Assembly: GCA_024500155.1 (NCBI GenBank)
Contig: CM044880.1
Location: 17,034,379-17,098,378, forward strand
Direction: 5' to 3'
DNA: 64,000 bases
Source: Chenopodium formosanum
Taxonomy: Eukaryota; Streptophyta; Magnoliopsida; Caryophyllales; Amaranthaceae
Part shown: positions 38,301-50,421 of the stretch, piece after piece
How positions within the stretch are numbered: position 1 is the stretch's first letter
Layout: every line of letters starts with the position of its first letter
The notes under the pieces: model-generated
Told to the model about the DNA's origin: nothing
Database searches by the model: none
What the model saw: only the letters and a program-made list of their open reading frames with translations
Translations under genes and position numbers: made by a program

Positions 38301-38924
38301 TGTTTCGGGTGTTTTTTGGATTTCCTGGGATACTGGTCACGCTCTTCAGGCAACGAGACGGTCCAACATGCAAAACAACGAATATTCCGATCAACGGAAT
38401 ATTCGCCTCCGACGATCAAGTCAGTGATCAAAACGGAAAAGGCTAGAGAGAGAAAGTAGAGAGAAGGTGGAGCTATTTAATGCTCTGTTGTTTGTAAATG
38501 TCTTGATCCCCCCTTTCATAAATGATTGGGGTATTTATAGGGGTGGAACTCGTGCCCCTTTCTAGGGTTTGTACCCTAGATTTGCGTGGCGTGATTGGCT
38601 GCGCAATCAGTGAATGTCACGTGCTACTCTAGGGGCGCCGTTTTGCGGCTTTCATTGATATCTCTCGGGATTTGGGCCCTGACGTTGTTAGGGTTTTCTG
38701 GCGTGCTGATTATTGAGGGAACACATGCCCTTAACACATGGCATCTTCTCATGACGACACGTGTCACCCTCTGACTGGGCCACGTGTCGCGACGAGACTG
38801 GCCTGAGGCCTTAAAGGCTCTGAATTGCGTGGCATCTTCCCGTGTTGACACGTGTCACCTTATAAATGTGCCACGTGTCACTATGGGATTGGTCCATGTA
38901 TACGAGGTATTTTTACCCTCAACA
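38301..38924 (-). repeat. 3' LTR of the Tat element
   Basis: 624 bp, TGTTTCGGGTG...CCCTCAACA on plus. It contains several ACACGTGTCAC/CCACGTGTC G-box words (about 38755-38885) and, on minus, a TATA motif (CCTATAAATACCCC on minus, about 38527-38540). PPT-like TTGAGGGGAAAA on minus abuts it at 38925-38936. Confidence 0.9.
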
Positions 38925-39310
38925 TTTTCCCCTCAAAGGGGGTGGCTCGTACGCTTACAGGCCGACTCCTCTGACCTCAAATAGCCTTGGTGCGTACAAG
39001 TGTATTAGGGTTTTGTCAGTTTTCTGTCCGCCTGACAATTTTGAGCGAACGCCTGTCTATAAAAATGGCGCGAACGAAGGTAGGCCGTCTTGCTTTTGGG
39101 AGATGCGGCCGTCTTGCCATTGCGGAGAGAGCTTTAGCTCTGCCAACTTCTCATTGGACGCGCCGTTTATTAGGTCATCTTCTTTTCCGCCTAATTTAAC
39201 GGAGTTGCTCCTTGTCCCTCCAAATTCTAGGTCACATTTTCAAATTGTAACCGTTCAGATGTGTTAGGCGGGAAAGATGAATTTACTATCTTACCCCCAT
39301 AAATTTTCCC

Positions 39311-39318
39311 TATATATA
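39311..39318 (+). promoter_or_regulatory. TATA box of the antisense accessory gene
   Basis: CCCTATATATACAAGGGG, about 390 bp inside the LTR boundary and about 420 bp upstream of the ATG. It is followed by an AG/CT-rich leader and an intron with donor GAG|GTAGGC (39510) and acceptor CCCTGCAG (39725). It is on plus, opposite to gag-pol, so it is not the LTR promoter. Confidence 0.55.
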
Positions 39319-39731
39319 CAAGGGGTTTGACTTCATTTTGGCACTTTGGAACTTTACATTTTCTAGAGAGAAGTCAGAGCTTCTAGAGAGAGAAAGTGTG
39401 TTTTCCTTTGAATCTTCAAGAGCTCCGCCGTGCGTTTGAGTTTTCCAGGAACATTTGTTGAGTTTTCCGACCAATCTTCAAGGCTTCCAAGTTTTCAACA
39501 CGTACAGAGGTAGGCCGCCTGTTTTCTTTTCCTTGAATTTTTATTTCTTTGTTTATTTAAAAGCTGGCTCAACACTCGGCTTCGTCCGTTTCTCCTCATG
39601 AGGCCGTCCGTTCGCCTTGGACTGAGGATTCTAGAGTGGACGGAGACGAGTTGTCTCCTTCATGAAGTGGGTCCATTTCTAGGGCGTACCAACTCACATC
39701 CACCCATTCTTCTCTGTCCCTGCAGTCGAAC

Positions 39732-42700
39732 ATGGCACGGACGATGCAAACGCACGATCGTCATGCGGCCAGAAATCCAGACGGAAGTCTGGTAAACCCT
39801 AGGCCTCCTTATGACCCAAATAATTCTAACTTAGAGACCCCTTCTACCACTCCTACGACCGCTTCCACGGGCACTCACTGCTCGGTCGTGGAAGTAACTT
39901 CCTCGTTCGAGGAGCGCCAAAGAACCCAAGGCGCTTCTACTACGGGGGGAACGTCCGAGCGAACTCCGGGGTTGAGGTTCCCCCAATATGCCAGCTCAGT
40001 CATGGATGGGGTCGAGTTGCTACTCTGTGAAGGACCTCCTTCTTCTTCTCGGGCTGACGCTGATACGTCTGTCCCCACCCCCTCAAAACTCTATCTCTGA
40101 TATAGCAGGTCGGACAGACCAAGAACGGGGGTTTCAATTAATGAACCGTCCGACCTACCCCCTCGCAGAGCACCTCCTACTGGGAGTCAGGCGGCCGGTG
40201 CCAAAGATAAAGGCAAAAGGCCACTTGAAGACATTATCTCTCCCCGAGGCGGCCATAGTTCTAGGAGTCGCAGCTCAGCGGAAGCATCCGATCTGGACAG
40301 AGTGTTGTCTTCCGAGTTTGGGAGCGCTCCTCAACGAGAGGAGGATGAAGTTGAGAATGCAGCCGAGGGTGGAGCGGCGGCCGCAGAGGGCGAGGAGGCG
40401 GCCGAGGAGGATGTTGCCAACATTGACAACTTCAAGGATCCGTACGCCTGCACAATGGGTAGCACATCCTTGGGCTACCTGAACTACAAATTTGAGGATT
40501 ACAAGGCATTCCTCCACCTTGGGGAGGGATTCGAGATTTAGCCCCCACGGAAGTCCCGCGCCGTGGCCTCTTGGGAAGAAGAGAGGTCGCGCCAAAGATC
40601 CTTTAGCGTCTACAGGGCGGCCTTAGACGTCGGACTGCGCTTCCCCCTCCATCCTTTTGTCCGCACAATCTTGGACGAGAATGACATAGCCCTCTTCCAG
40701 CTGATGCCAAACAGCTGGTTGAACATTTTTGGGTACTTGGTGACGTGCATCTGCAAAGGCTTCAAGCCAGACTTTGCAGTTTTCTGTGAGATGCACTCAC
40801 TTACTAAGCTGGACGCGGACACGGACGGCTGGTTCATCTTGAGCACCACTAGAGACTACATGATGGTGGTGGACCGCGTTTCTAAGTGACGTGACTGGAA
40901 GCAGCGATTCTACCGCATCAAAACCAAGGATGTTGCATTCAACTTGGGGATGAATCGGTTCAATGCTGAGCCAATTCAACTTGGACGTGGGGACCTCAAG
41001 CCTAATAAGCCACCCGTCCACCCCAGCTAGGAGTACCAGCTTGAATACTTCAAAGTCAAGCGGGTGAAAAGGAACGGCAAAACAGAGCGCGTTCCAAGTA
41101 ACTGGGTCCCTTTATCCAGCTGGCTGCGGGATCCCACATTTATGTCCGCCTATGGCCTGTACAAGAACCTGCCCCAAGGTGGACGCATGGACACATATTC
41201 TTACACATACACAAATTATTTGAATTTGAAGAATTTTCTAACACTTTTTCCTTTTCTCTTTCAGCTGAGGCGTACAAGATAGTTGACCCAGAGCAGAAAG
41301 GGGAGGTCAACATGACCGAGATTGACTTGGCTCGTTGCAAGGCTCGCCAGAAGCTGTACGAGCAATCTAAATGAGTAAGTAAACCCATCTTGATTTCTTC
41401 TTTTCGTCCGTGTATGCATTACGGAAGAGATCTTCTTCCTAACTTGGCACGGCCTATCAATTATATTATCTTGCTCTCTTTTTACTAACTTTTGCCTCTA
41501 CAGCTGGCCATTCCCCTCGGTCCAAACGGAAGCAATCGTCCCCTGCGTCCAAGACGGACCAGGACGGTAAAGCGTCCAAACAAAGGAAGACGGTCGCGTC
41601 CAAGACCACTTCCACTTCTGCGGCCAAGACGACGTCGCGGACTGTCTCTAAGTAGTCCAAAGGAGAACAACCCCGGCTGAGCGATAGCGGGGCCTCCAAG
41701 TTCATAGATCCGGCTGCAATGTCAGGTCATGTTAGGTCCGAGAAATCGAGCGATAGGGGTAAGTCAACCCCGGCAAAACCGACTGGGCCTGAATTGACTC
41801 CGCCCGTTCAAAGAGTCAAGTAAACTGATTGGCTAGAGTTCACTTAGTCGGCCGGCGACCAGCCTGGCCGGACGGGGGAAGAGGGTGACGAGCCTGCGCC
41901 ACCTCCGCCCTTCACTTTCAACCTTCCTACCCCTTCAAGCTTCACTGACGGTCAGTCCAAGTAACTTTGGATTTTTTATTTTGTTTCTTTTCTCTTTTTT
42001 ACTGAGCTTACATTAAACTCTTTGCGTCCGCATACAGATATTGCAGAGGAGCTACACATGAAGGTGCCTGGCCAGTCCCTTACTGCGGCGGACAGGAAGG
42101 CCATGCGGGAAGCCATGGCCTGGGCCGTCCCTGTTGAGCAGCAACATAAGCTGCGGGGGATACATGAGGGCTTCCTCGGCCCCATGATCAATTGCAGCGC
42201 TGAGGTAACTTTTACCCTCTCATGCACTTAGTCAATTTTTCACTCTTACTTTGCTTTACACGACTACTCTGTACGCAGCTCTTCTTGCGGCTGAATGCCT
42301 TCCTAAAATGGAGGGACAGGGAGAATGAGCGGCTGAAGCATGCCTGGGCCGCAATTCAGAAGGCCCAGGATGTCATTACTAGGGAAACGACCGTCCAGCG
42401 CCGGTATTTCGAAACCCAAATCAACGACCTGTCCGACAAGGCGGCACGACAGGCTGAAGATTTGGTGAAGCTGGGCGAGGCCCTTCAGCATGAGTCCGTG
42501 GCCAGAGATGCCATGAGACAGGAGAGGGATCAGGCCCTGCTGGACGACCAACGCTGGAGGGAAGGGTTCGAGGCCTCCGAGAAGCTTCAAAGTGATGTGG
42601 CCTTGGCTCAAAAACACTTGAAGGAGGCCTTGGACGAGGCAGACACTCTGAGAACCGAGGTGGAAAGTCTAAAGAAGTCCGTTGAGGACTTAACTCTCCA

Positions 42701-43076
42701 ATTGCAAACACCTCGGGCTCCTAGTGCGGACGAGGTGGTCCGCATTGAGTAGAATGCTGAGGACAGGCTGAAGAGCCACTTCTTTGAGGCTTTTGAGCTT
42801 ATGGTGGACGAGGGAGAGGCGGCCTTTTATCAGGAATGCTTCACCAAGCGTCTTAACTTTGTCTGCCTCAGAGAAGAGGCTAAGAAGGCCGGGCAACCTT
42901 CACCTGAGCTAGACGTCACACCAACTACCTCAGAAGAGGAGGAAATCGAAGAAGTGGCGGCCAGCAAAGATGGTGAGGCTGAAAGCAAGGGGACATCTAC
43001 TGATGACGCGTCTCCTGCCGCCGTTCAAGAGCTCGGCCCGGGCCAGAGTCCAGCTTCTACTCCAGCCGCCCCGTGA
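39732..43076 (+). pseudogene. Antisense accessory gene of the Tat element (Transposase_28-type), five coding exons
   Basis: Proposed exons: 39732-41178, 41265-41378, 41504-41950, 42038-42204, 42279-43076; a 5' UTR intron spans 39510-39725. All introns are GT-AG, 74-125 bp, and the summed coding length is 2973 nt with phases consistent throughout. The first part is Ser/Pro-rich and acidic (EDEVENAAEGG). A domain then resembles the 'putative gypsy type transposon' family (DVGLRFPLHPFVRTILDE; FQLMPNSWLNIFGYL; about 40625-40740). Next comes a basic patch (RSKRKQSSPASK). The end is a long coiled coil (about 42320-42700) and an acidic tail. Nine in-frame stops (for example 40098, 40539, 40887, 41028, 41372, 42750) but no frameshift were found. 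This product is probably nuclear; its function is unknown. The donor at 41379 versus 41375 is the least certain site. Confidence 0.75.
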
Positions 43077-43950
43077 TTTCAGCCTTTTTCTGCCTTTGTC
43101 AATTATTTTATTTTTGTTTTGTGTATGCCGCCTTTTTGTGCGGTTTTATCTAAAGCACTTTGCCGCCCTTTGAGCGGTCTTTTATAAATTCAGCTTTTCA
43201 GATTTTGCTTCAAATTTTACACTTATGTTTTTTCATTTTCGTACGCGTACTTTTTCACGTTTTTGTATCTTCGTACAATTGGGGGGTATGCCCCTTTATT
43301 CGGCGTTCGCCTAGTCCATATTTTGGGTCGTTTGATTGACTTGGTAGAATTTATACCTTAGGTGGTATGACTTCTAACAAGTTAATCAAATCATAGTAAT
43401 GATTTCCCTTGGACTAGGTGGTACGCCGAATCAACACATTATTTACCGTTCAATTGACTTTATGTGAGTTTGTCCGTTGAAACTATCGCTCAAACGCACT
43501 CAGAAAATTTCAAGTATGATCTCAACTTAAAATTTTTAAGTTTGGCCGGGCTGGAATGCCTAGGTACGCCCTTGCCCCATTAAATAGGTTTCACAAGGTA
43601 CCTTACCTTTTTCGTCCGCCTTAGTTATGGGCGGACGCGTACATATGACTCGGGGTCGAGTTGCCTGTTTTTTATTTTATTTAATTTACTTTTGTTCTGC
43701 GACCGAGTTGCTATGTTGCAAGCAACCTACTCACAAATTTCACGCAGCGTATCTGTATAGGTTATGACCATGCAAATAAGCATAAATTAAATGGAAAATA
43801 ATATAACAATGTTTGACTTTTCATTAATTTGTCAAAATTACATTGTTGTGGACGTACGGCTTACATTGCTCGGTCAACAGACCTACCTGTATACACAGCT
43901 TTTGGCTAAGTACTTAAACTTAAACATAATATCTCTTCATATTGTCAGTG
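43077..43950. other. Spacer between convergent antisense gene and pol
   Basis: Holds the 3' UTR of the antisense gene (T-rich, 43080-43200) and the region just downstream of integrase. No ORF recognised. Confidence 0.5.
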
Positions 43951-43952
43951 TT

Positions 43953-45245
43953 CTATGTACGCGGAATGGGTCGGCCGTTCATGGCTTCGAGACGGTAAGT
44001 CCCATTTCGGACCTCTTCCCTGACTCGATACGGCCCTTCCCAATTTGGGATCAGCTTGCCATCCTCATTTGATCGTCCCACATCCTCCATCTTTTTTAGG
44101 ACCAGATCTCCCAATTTTATCGGCCGCTTTGACACTCGGCGATTGTATGCCCTTGTCATCCGTAGACGATAGATTTCGTGTCTAAGCGCCGCGTTGCCCC
44201 TAGCTTCAGGAAGGAAGTCTAGGGCGGTCTTCATGGCTTCCCAATTAGCCGCTTCATCATATAGCATCACTCTAAGGGTAGGCTCATACATTTCAATTAG
44301 GAGGACAGCCTCGGCACCATAGACCAGGAAGAATGGGGTTTCTCCTATGGAACTCTTGGCCGTGGTTCGTATGGACCATAGCACATTGACCAACTCATCA
44401 GCCCATAGGCCGCCTGCCCTTTCAAGCTTGTGCTTAATTCCATTGGAGAGCAACTTGTTGTATGCCTCTACCTGCCCATTGGCCTGTGGTCGATCGACTG
44501 AAGCAAAGCAATGAGCTATACCTTGGTCCTTCAACCATTCTTTGAGTTGAGGCGTTTCGAACTGGGAACCATTGTCGAACACCATAGACTGAGGAACGCC
44601 AAAGCGTGTAATGATACCCTTCCATATGAAAGCTGAAACATCCGTTCACTTGATGCCCCGGATAGCCTCAGCCTCTACCCACTTTGTGAAGTAGTCTACC
44701 GCTACAAACACATACCGCCTTTGGCCGGACGCTGGTGTGTACGGTCCTAAGATGTCCATCCCCCATTTGGCAAAGGGGAGCGAACTACTGATGGTCGAAA
44801 GACTGTTGGCGGGTCGGTGGATCAAGGTTGCAAACCTCTGGCACTTGTCACACTTCTTTACCATTTCCATGGCGTCTGACTTTAAGCTCGGCCAGTAGTA
44901 ACCCAGACGGGCAGCCTTTTCAGCCAAAGCTCGTCCTCCAATGTGAGAGTCGCACTGCCTTTGGTGAAGATCATCCAAGACATCATTCCCTCTCTCAGGA
45001 GTGATACATTTCAGGTATGGCTTCACAAATGCCTTTTTAAAAAACTCTCCTTGCTTAATTTCAAACCAGGCCGCTCTCTTTTTCATCAGCCAGCTCTCTT
45101 TAGGATCGGCCGGGAGTAATCCGTCTTTTATGTAAGATATGATCCCGTCCATCCAAGTGGAGCTTCTATCAATGTTATGTACTGGCTCAGCATCAATACT
45201 CCTCTTTTCTTTTACTTCCCAAAAATACCGACCTGGGAGTATCAC
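43953..45245 (-). pseudogene. Tat integrase
   Basis: HHCC zinc region: LHQRQCDSHIGGRALAEKAA and MVKKCDKCQRFATL (near 44990-44840). Core: WGMDILGPYTPASGQRRYVF and VAVDYFTKWVEAEAIRGIK (to 44649), a stop at 44646-44648, then VFDNGSQFETPQLKEWLKDQ and SVDRPQANGQVEAYNKLL with the second Asp and the Glu. The C-terminal part ends PNWEGPYRVREEVRNGTYRL. The frame is the same as gag. No chromodomain. Confidence 0.9.
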
Positions 45246-46740
45246 ATGATGCCGAGGATGATAACTTAGAGAGGGCGTCCGCCTGATGATTGGACGAACG
45301 AGGAACCTGCTGTAGAGTAAAATGATCTAGGCTCTTAGCCTCCTCTTTTACAATCTTCAAGTATTTTATCATAGCCGGCTCCCTTGCCTCGAAGTCACCA
45401 TTCACCTGGCCGACTACAAGTAGGGAGTCCGAGCATACATCAATTTTTGTCGCTCCTGCCGCCTTACACATTCTAAGGTCGGCCAAGAGGGCTTCGTACT
45501 CGGCCTCATTATTAGAGGCTTGAAACTGAAATCTCAGAGCATACTCAAACTTATCTCCCTCAGGAGACTGACATATAACACCTGCACCACAACCAGTAGC
45601 TCTTGCACTACCATCCACGAACACTTTCCAGATCTGATCTCCGGCCGTCTGAAGATCCGACCGAGTCATTTCAGCTAAAAAATCAACAAAGGCTTGCCCC
45701 TTAATTGCTTTTCTTGGCTCAAACACAATGTCAAAGCCTCGCATTTTCAAGGCCCATTTAAGCATACGGCCGCTTGCCTCTAGAGTTGTAAATGGCTTCT
45801 TCAGAGGTTGGTCTGTGTAGACCACAATTGAATGTGCCAAGAAGTATGGCCGCAGCTTTTTCGATGCCATGTATAATGCCAAACCAAATTTTTCAATAGG
45901 GGGATACCTCAGCTCGGCGTTATGAAGTACGTGGCTAATAAATAGCTTCTCGCTCTTAAGTGGACTGACAAGCCGAGGCAATGTATGTAGATGGCCTTTT
46001 AGCTGTACGAATGCTTCCTCGGCCTCCTCTGTCCACTCAAACATGGCTTTCTTTTTTATGGTTTGGAAGAAATAGCGGCACTTATCCCCTGATCTTGACA
46101 GAAATCTACCAAGTGCTGCTAAACAGCCGGTCAATCTTTGGACTTCTTTAATTGTCCTTGGTGACTTCATGTCCATGACGGCTTGGATTTTTTCAGGGTT
46201 GGCCTCAATTCCACGCTGATCAATTAAAAATCCAAGAAATTTACCGGACTCAACACCAAAGACACATTTCTTTGGATTTAACATCATCCTATGCCGCCTG
46301 AGTTCGGTGAAAGTTTCTCGTAGATCCTCCAAATGGTCGGCCGGTTCTTTTGACTTGACAATAATGTCATCAATGTACGCCTCCATATTCCGGCCGAGCT
46401 GATCTCTGAAGACTGTATTAACAAGTCGTTGAAAAGTAGTTGGGGCAATCTTAAGGCCGAATGGCGTAACTTTGTAACAATACAACCCCTGCTCAATCAT
46501 GAACGCTGTTTTCTCTTGATCTTCTTCCCATAATGGAATTTGATGGAATCTGGAGTATGTGTCCATAAAACTCATCAGGGCATGCCCGGCCGTCGAATCA
46601 ATCACTCGGTCGATTTTTGGCAAGGGAAAGCTATCCTTCGAACATGCCTTGTTCAGGTCGGTGTAATCCACGCACATTCTCCAAGTTCCATTCGGCTTCT
46701 TCACAAGGACCACATTGGCCACCCATTCTGGTAATAACAT
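45193..46740 (-). pseudogene. Tat reverse transcriptase, RNase H and second RNase H
   Basis: RT blocks: KPNGTWRMCVDYTDLNKAC; FMDTYSRFHQIPL; VTPFGLKIAPTTFQRLV; catalytic box AYIDDIIVKS (near 46380). The connection/RNase H region follows to about 45700. A second, archaeal-type RNase H has FVDGSARATGCGAGVICQSP, NNEAEYEALLADL, VCSDSLLVVGQV and NHQADALSKL (about 45630-45270). This 515-codon frame is open but shifted relative to gag and integrase, so one indel near 46738 and another near 45240 have occurred. Confidence 0.9.
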
Positions 46741-49610
46741 TGCCGAATGAAACTAGCGTCCAGAAGCTTTTTGACTTCTGCTGCTGCCGCCTAATTCCTC
46801 TCTTCTCCATGATTCCTTTTCTTCTGGCGGACAGGTTTAATGGCCGGGTTTACAGCCAACTTATGCACGGCCAGGTTAGGGCTTATACCTGGCATCTCGC
46901 CAACATCAAATGCAAATACATCTTGGAACTCTCTCAATAATTGAATTAACTCATCCCCAAGCACACCCAAAGCTATAGTGCCCACACTAACCATCCGACC
47001 TGGTTGATCGGGGTCAAGCACTATATCCTGGTGACTGCCGGCCGGCTGGGGTCGTAACACTTCTGGCCGACCGACAGTCATTAGCTGTTATGCTTGCTCT
47101 ATCTTGGCCGCCTTACGCTTCTGGTCGACCTGGTGTGTTGGGAGTGAGGTTCCTTCTTCTTTTGGCTCGGACGACTTTGGTCCGCGCGTTGTGGGCTTAA
47201 TCGCCAACTGATTACATTCCTTTGCCATCTTCTGACTTCCTTGGATTGTACCTATTTTCCCGTCCATCCTCTTAAACTTTAGCAGCATTAGGTGAGGCAC
47301 AATGACTGCTTTTGCTGCATTCAGTGTAGGATGGTCGAGTATGACATTATATCCGGTCAGTTCTTTCACAACCAAGAAGCGGACAACCATATCTCTTCCT
47401 TCCCCTTTTTGCCCAAATCGGACAGGTAAGTCTATCCGGCCTATCGGGTGGATGACATTCCCCCTAAATCCGACCAACGGGTGAGTGATGTCCTGGAGAG
47501 CATCCTCTGGGAAGCTTAGATTTTTCAAGGCGGCCATGCTGATGATATCAGCCGCGCTACCCGTGTCTATCAATATTCGTCCGACCTTCAAATTGGCTAT
47601 CTTCATAATGAATACCATGGGATCATTGTGCAAGGCTTTAACCTCCCCCCGATCGGCCTCACTGATGATTACTTCGGGGAAGGGTTCAGCCTTCACTGAG
47701 TCCATCTGCATCACCTTTCCCAGGTTCCGGGCGTCCTGCTTAATCCCTTTCATAGTGGGACCGCCTGAGGCAAATCCTCCTGATATCACGGCTACAAAGC
47801 CTGAATCAGTGTTGTTGCCATCATCTTCTTTATCTTTGTTCTTATCATTCTTCTGTCTTTGCTCGGACGTGTTGTTTGTCCGTGTGTAAGTGAATTTGGA
47901 CTTCATCACATATGAATTCAGCATGCCCTTCTCGGCTAACTTGTCCAGCAGTCTCTTCTAGTTGATACAATCGTTTGTGTCATGTTCCACGTCCTTGTGG
48001 TAATGACAATACTTGTTCTTGTTCCTATACTGAGTCGGGCCTCTCAGCGGCTGTGGCTTCTCAAACTCAAACTTATCCTTGATTTCCATCAAGATAGAAT
48101 AACAATCCTTGTTGAATTCAAACTGAGGCTCGTACGCCTTGACCTTCTTGGACTTTTGTGGCTGGGCATCATCCACCCAGACTTCCTTTCTCTTTTTTCC
48201 TTCTTTCTTTTGGCCGGCCGAGTCTTGATGAGAAGGTTTCTTCTCAGCCCCCTTGGCCGGCGCTTCTGATTTCGTGAGCGAACAAAAGTCCGCTGCCTCA
48301 ATATAAGCTTCGGCCTCCCGCAAAACACCTGCGTATGTCCGAATCTTTTTCCTTAACAAGTCAAATTTAAAACCATTGTGCCTTAATCCCCGAAGAAATT
48401 CAAAGTAAGCCATTTCGTCCGGCAGATTATGAATTTGGGCTTTTTCTTGGTTAAATCGTTGGACGTACGAACGTAGGCCCTCATTCTTTCCTTGGACGAT
48501 TGTCGCCAAGTTAAGGCTAGTCTTTTGAGGTGGTATGTTGTATGAAAAATTTCCCACAAACACCAAACTAAGAGTAGTGAAACAATTGATACACCCGGCC
48601 GGCAAACTGTTGAACCAATCCTGCGCCACACCTTTCAGAGTGGCCGGGAAACATTTGCACCAAGTAGCGTCGTCTACGCTTTGCAAGTACATCAGGTTCT
48701 TGTACGAGGTGATGTGTTCTTCTGGGTTGCTCGTGCCATCATAGGCTCCCACAAGTACACTCTTCACCTTCGGCGGCTGAGAGGCATTTAAAATATCTTG
48801 CGAAAACGGGGGCGGCTTATCTCCCAGAGTAAGTAGACGCATCTGCCAATCGATGGGTTGTGGTTGCACGGACGGTCCTGCCAAGTAAGGAGCCTGTCCG
48901 TACACCTGCCCGTATGGCCCATATTGTCCGTATGCCTGGGGGTTCGGCTACATCAAGCCATTGAACCCCTGAGGAGGTTGATATTGCAGTGATTGGGCTG
49001 GAATAGGAGTTGGAGCATGGAAGACTGGAATAGGAGTTGGGGTGCGGACTGCCTGACTTCCACTGGAGATGGTCGTGTTGGTATGTTGGGAAAGAGAATG
49101 ATGTGAAAAATCATCCGGCATAGTTGGGGTTGAGGCCGTGTCCGAGTAGACGGCGCGCTCCCGCTGCTTATGCCGAAGGTAATCTCTTGCGTCCTTCCAT
49201 CGTCTGGACGGCTCAGGCACCTCTCTTTGAGGCTGCCTACCCCTCCCCCCAGCCGACTGCGTTTTTGCCAGCAAGTCAGAGAAATTAGTTCGCGGTACTC
49301 TCAGGGACCTTCCAGTTGGCCTTCGAAAGGGAGTGTTTCCAGCGTCCGTTGCATGGACTGCTTTGCTGTTTGTCTTCTTTGGAGCCCTCTGTTCCTCTCT
49401 CCTGGGCGGCTGCCTAGAGGTAGAGGCTCCATTATTTTCAATTTCTTTTCTGAGTTTGTTAAGCGCGACTTTAAGAGAGGTTGCAGTAACAGGAGGGTCA
49501 TCAGCTTCTTCAAATGTCGCTATCAGAGGATCGCTAGTACGGATCGTAGGGATTAAATCCTCTACATGCCCATCCTCTCCTGGATTAGGTGTCTGACCGT
49601 CTATCGCCAT
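46741..49610 (-). pseudogene. Tat gag and aspartic protease
   Basis: Gag starts MAIDGQTPNPGEDG at 49610, 33 bp from the LTR. An Arg/Ser/Pro-rich N-terminal part precedes the retrotransposon gag domain (VLVGAYDGTSNPEEHITSYK; TLKGVAQDWFNSLP; SYVQRFNQEKAQIHNL; about 48790-48430). A zinc-knuckle-like YCHYHKDVEHDTNDC follows near 47985. Protease block: ILIDTGSAADIISMAAL (near 47570). One frame holds throughout, with stops at 48945-48947, 47955-47957 and 47085-47087. It then passes to VFAFDVGEMPGISPNLAVHK just before RT. Confidence 0.9.
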
Positions 49611-49630
49611 AACGTACGAGTATCCCCACA

Positions 49631-49642
49631 GACGGCGCCAAA
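49631..49642 (-). promoter_or_regulatory. Primer binding site of the Tat element
   Basis: On minus, TTTGGCGCCGTCTGTGGGGA follows the 5' LTR end. TGGCGCC sites are usual in Tat-lineage elements; I do not assign the tRNA firmly. Confidence 0.7.
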
Positions 49643-50268
49643 TGTTTCGGGTGTTTTTTGGATTTCCTGGGATACTAGTCACGCTCTTCAGGCAACGAGA
49701 CGGTCCAACCTGCAAAACAACGAATATTCCGATCAACGGAATATTCGCCTCCGACGATTAAGTCAGTAATCAGAACGGAAAAGGCTAGAGAGAGAAAGTA
49801 GAGAGAAGGTGGAGCTATTTAACGCTCTGTTGTTTGTAAATGTCTTGATCCCCCCCCTTTCATAAATGATTGGGGTATTTATAGGGGTGGAACTCGTGCC
49901 CCTTTCTAGGGTTTGTACCCTAGATTTGCGTGGCGTGATTGGTTGCGCAATCAGTGAATGTCACGTGCTACTCTAGGGGCGCCATTTTGCGGCTTTCATT
50001 GATATCTCTCGGGATTTGGGCCCTGACGTTGTTAGGGTTTTCTGGCGTGCTGATTATTGAGGGAACACATGCCCTTAACACATGGCATCTTCTCATGAAG
50101 ACACGTGTCACCCTCTGACTGGGCCACGTGTCGCGACGAGACTGGCCTGAGGCCTTAAGGGCTCTGAATTGCGTGGCATCTTCCCGTGGTGACACGTGTC
50201 ACCCTATAACTGGGCCACGTGTCACTATGGGATTGGTCCATGTATACGAGGTATTTTTACCCTCAACA
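49643..50268 (-). repeat. 5' LTR of the Tat element
   Basis: 626 bp, same ends as the 3' LTR. Substitutions are scattered, with one extra-C length change at about 49850. Confidence 0.9.
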
Positions 50269-50421
50269 AGTGGTTTTCAACATCGCAGGGGTTAGCCTCA
50301 ATAATCGATACGAAAAACTAAATCCAATCGTGGTGATTATTGTAGCGATTATAATTGTTATAAATGTTTAACTCATTTTCTTCAAAAAAAAAATAAAAAA
50401 AACATACATATGATCTTTACA

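Larger units (their letters stand above)
38301..50268 (-). mobile_element. Tat-lineage Ty3/gypsy retrotransposon with antisense accessory gene
   Basis: 11,968 bp; LTRs 38301-38924 and 49643-50268; perfect duplication AGTGG (38296-38300, 50269-50273). gag, protease, RT, RNase H, a second RNase H and integrase run on minus. Between integrase and 3' LTR lies a plus-strand gene (39732-43076). The second, archaeal-type RNase H, the TGGCGCC primer site and the long 3' region with an antisense gene are marks of Tat elements (Retand/Grande/Ogre relatives). By eye the LTRs differ at about 15 sites, about 2-2.5%, so the insertion is fairly young. The coding parts are nevertheless broken. Confidence 0.9.

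Noticed and set aside
38784..38984. ORF across the Tat LTR end
   Set aside because: Spans the LTR boundary and G-box repeats; not conserved between the two LTRs in frame.
40275..40595. Minus-strand ORFs opposite the antisense Tat gene
   Set aside because: Shadows of the GC-rich plus-strand exon; they lack retrotransposon motifs.
47302..47889. Plus-strand ORFs over Tat protease and gag
   Set aside because: Complementary-strand shadows of the minus-strand polyprotein.
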